Of a DNA stretch of 5,440 nt, positions 5,320 through 5,440 are shown in pieces. Location: the NCBI GenBank assembly GCA_030918015.1, contig JAUPTP010000197.1:1-5440 (forward strand). Direction: 5' to 3'. Every line of letters begins with the position of its first letter. Positions within the stretch are counted from its first letter, which is position 1. The notes beneath the pieces were generated by a model, which saw nothing but the letters and a program-made list of their open reading frames with translations, ran no database searches and was not told the DNA's origin. The stretch comes from Pseudomonadota bacterium. GTDB lineage: Bacteria > Pseudomonadota > Gammaproteobacteria > Burkholderiales > Burkholderiaceae_C. A program made the position numbers and the translations under genes.

Positions 5320-5439
5320 GCCGGGATCGCCCGCAGGACCGCCGGACGATCCCGCCTGCGCATCCTGCGGCTGGCCCGGCATCACGCCCGCGGGCACCGC
5401 CGGCACCTGAACCGGCGGGACCGGCGGTGCGGTGTCGGC
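5308..5439 (-). CDS. C-terminal tail of an unidentified gene, cut by the right window edge
   Basis: On the minus strand the frame from 5439 to the TGA at 5310-5308 is open for 43 codons and encodes a Pro/Ala/Gly/Val-rich tail (PPVPPVQVPAVPAG near its start, GSSGGPAGDPGAVR at its end). About 36 of the 43 sense codons end in G or C, which resembles the real genes here. Its end would converge on the cobT-like gene with a 25-base gap, mirroring the coq7/OsmC arrangement. Only a low-complexity tail is visible, so no function can be given; such tails occur on periplasmic, secreted and membrane-anchored proteins among others. The start and any domain lie outside the window. It could be non-coding GC-rich sequence. 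Confidence 0.5.
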   Translation of the reverse strand, partial: ADTAPPVPPVQVPAVPAGVMPGQPQDAQAGSSGGPAGDPGAVR

Positions 5440-5440
5440 C

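Noticed and set aside
4197..5363. 388-codon minus-strand frame opposite the cobT-like gene
   Set aside because: Shadow of the CobT-family frame, Arg/Gln/His-rich and without family motifs. Its upstream end also overlaps the better-supported tail at 5308-5439 in another frame.

Overview
The window looks like chromosomal DNA of a GC-rich betaproteobacterium of the order Burkholderiales, most likely near the Rubrivivax/Leptothrix/Ideonella group. The reasons are a Burkholderiales-type trimeric porin, a di-iron Coq7 in place of the flavoprotein UbiF, and coding regions whose third codon positions are almost all G or C. I recognised the families by eye; no search was run. I see no insertion sequence, phage gene, CRISPR array, tRNA or rRNA.

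Layout, left to right. Positions 1-945 (minus) hold a porin gene that runs off the left edge, so its C-terminus is missing. Positions 946-1181 are the divergent region between porin and coq7, with a porin ribosome binding site and a possible porin promoter. Positions 1182-1832 (plus) are coq7, for ubiquinone hydroxylation. It converges, with a 9-base gap, on an OsmC-family gene at 1842-2276 (minus); a small hairpin holds both stop codons. Positions 2277-2589 (313 bases) carry no convincing protein gene. They contain a good sigma70-type promoter on the plus strand, about 120 bases of predicted transcript with C/U-rich anti-Shine-Dalgarno motifs, and a textbook intrinsic terminator. This is either a small RNA gene or the leader of the next gene. 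Positions 2590-4122 (plus) are ilvA, biosynthetic threonine deaminase with two C-terminal regulatory domains. Positions 4227-5282 (plus) encode a CobT-family phosphoribosyltransferase that appears to lack both canonical active-site glutamates. Positions 5308-5439 (minus) are probably the Pro/Ala-rich C-terminal tail of a gene entering from the right.

The protein genes do unrelated housekeeping jobs: outer-membrane permeability, quinone synthesis, peroxide or thiol stress, isoleucine synthesis and possibly cobamide synthesis. They do not form one pathway. The two places that most deserve a second look are the unannotated 2366-2522 transcription unit and the altered catalytic residues of the CobT-like protein.
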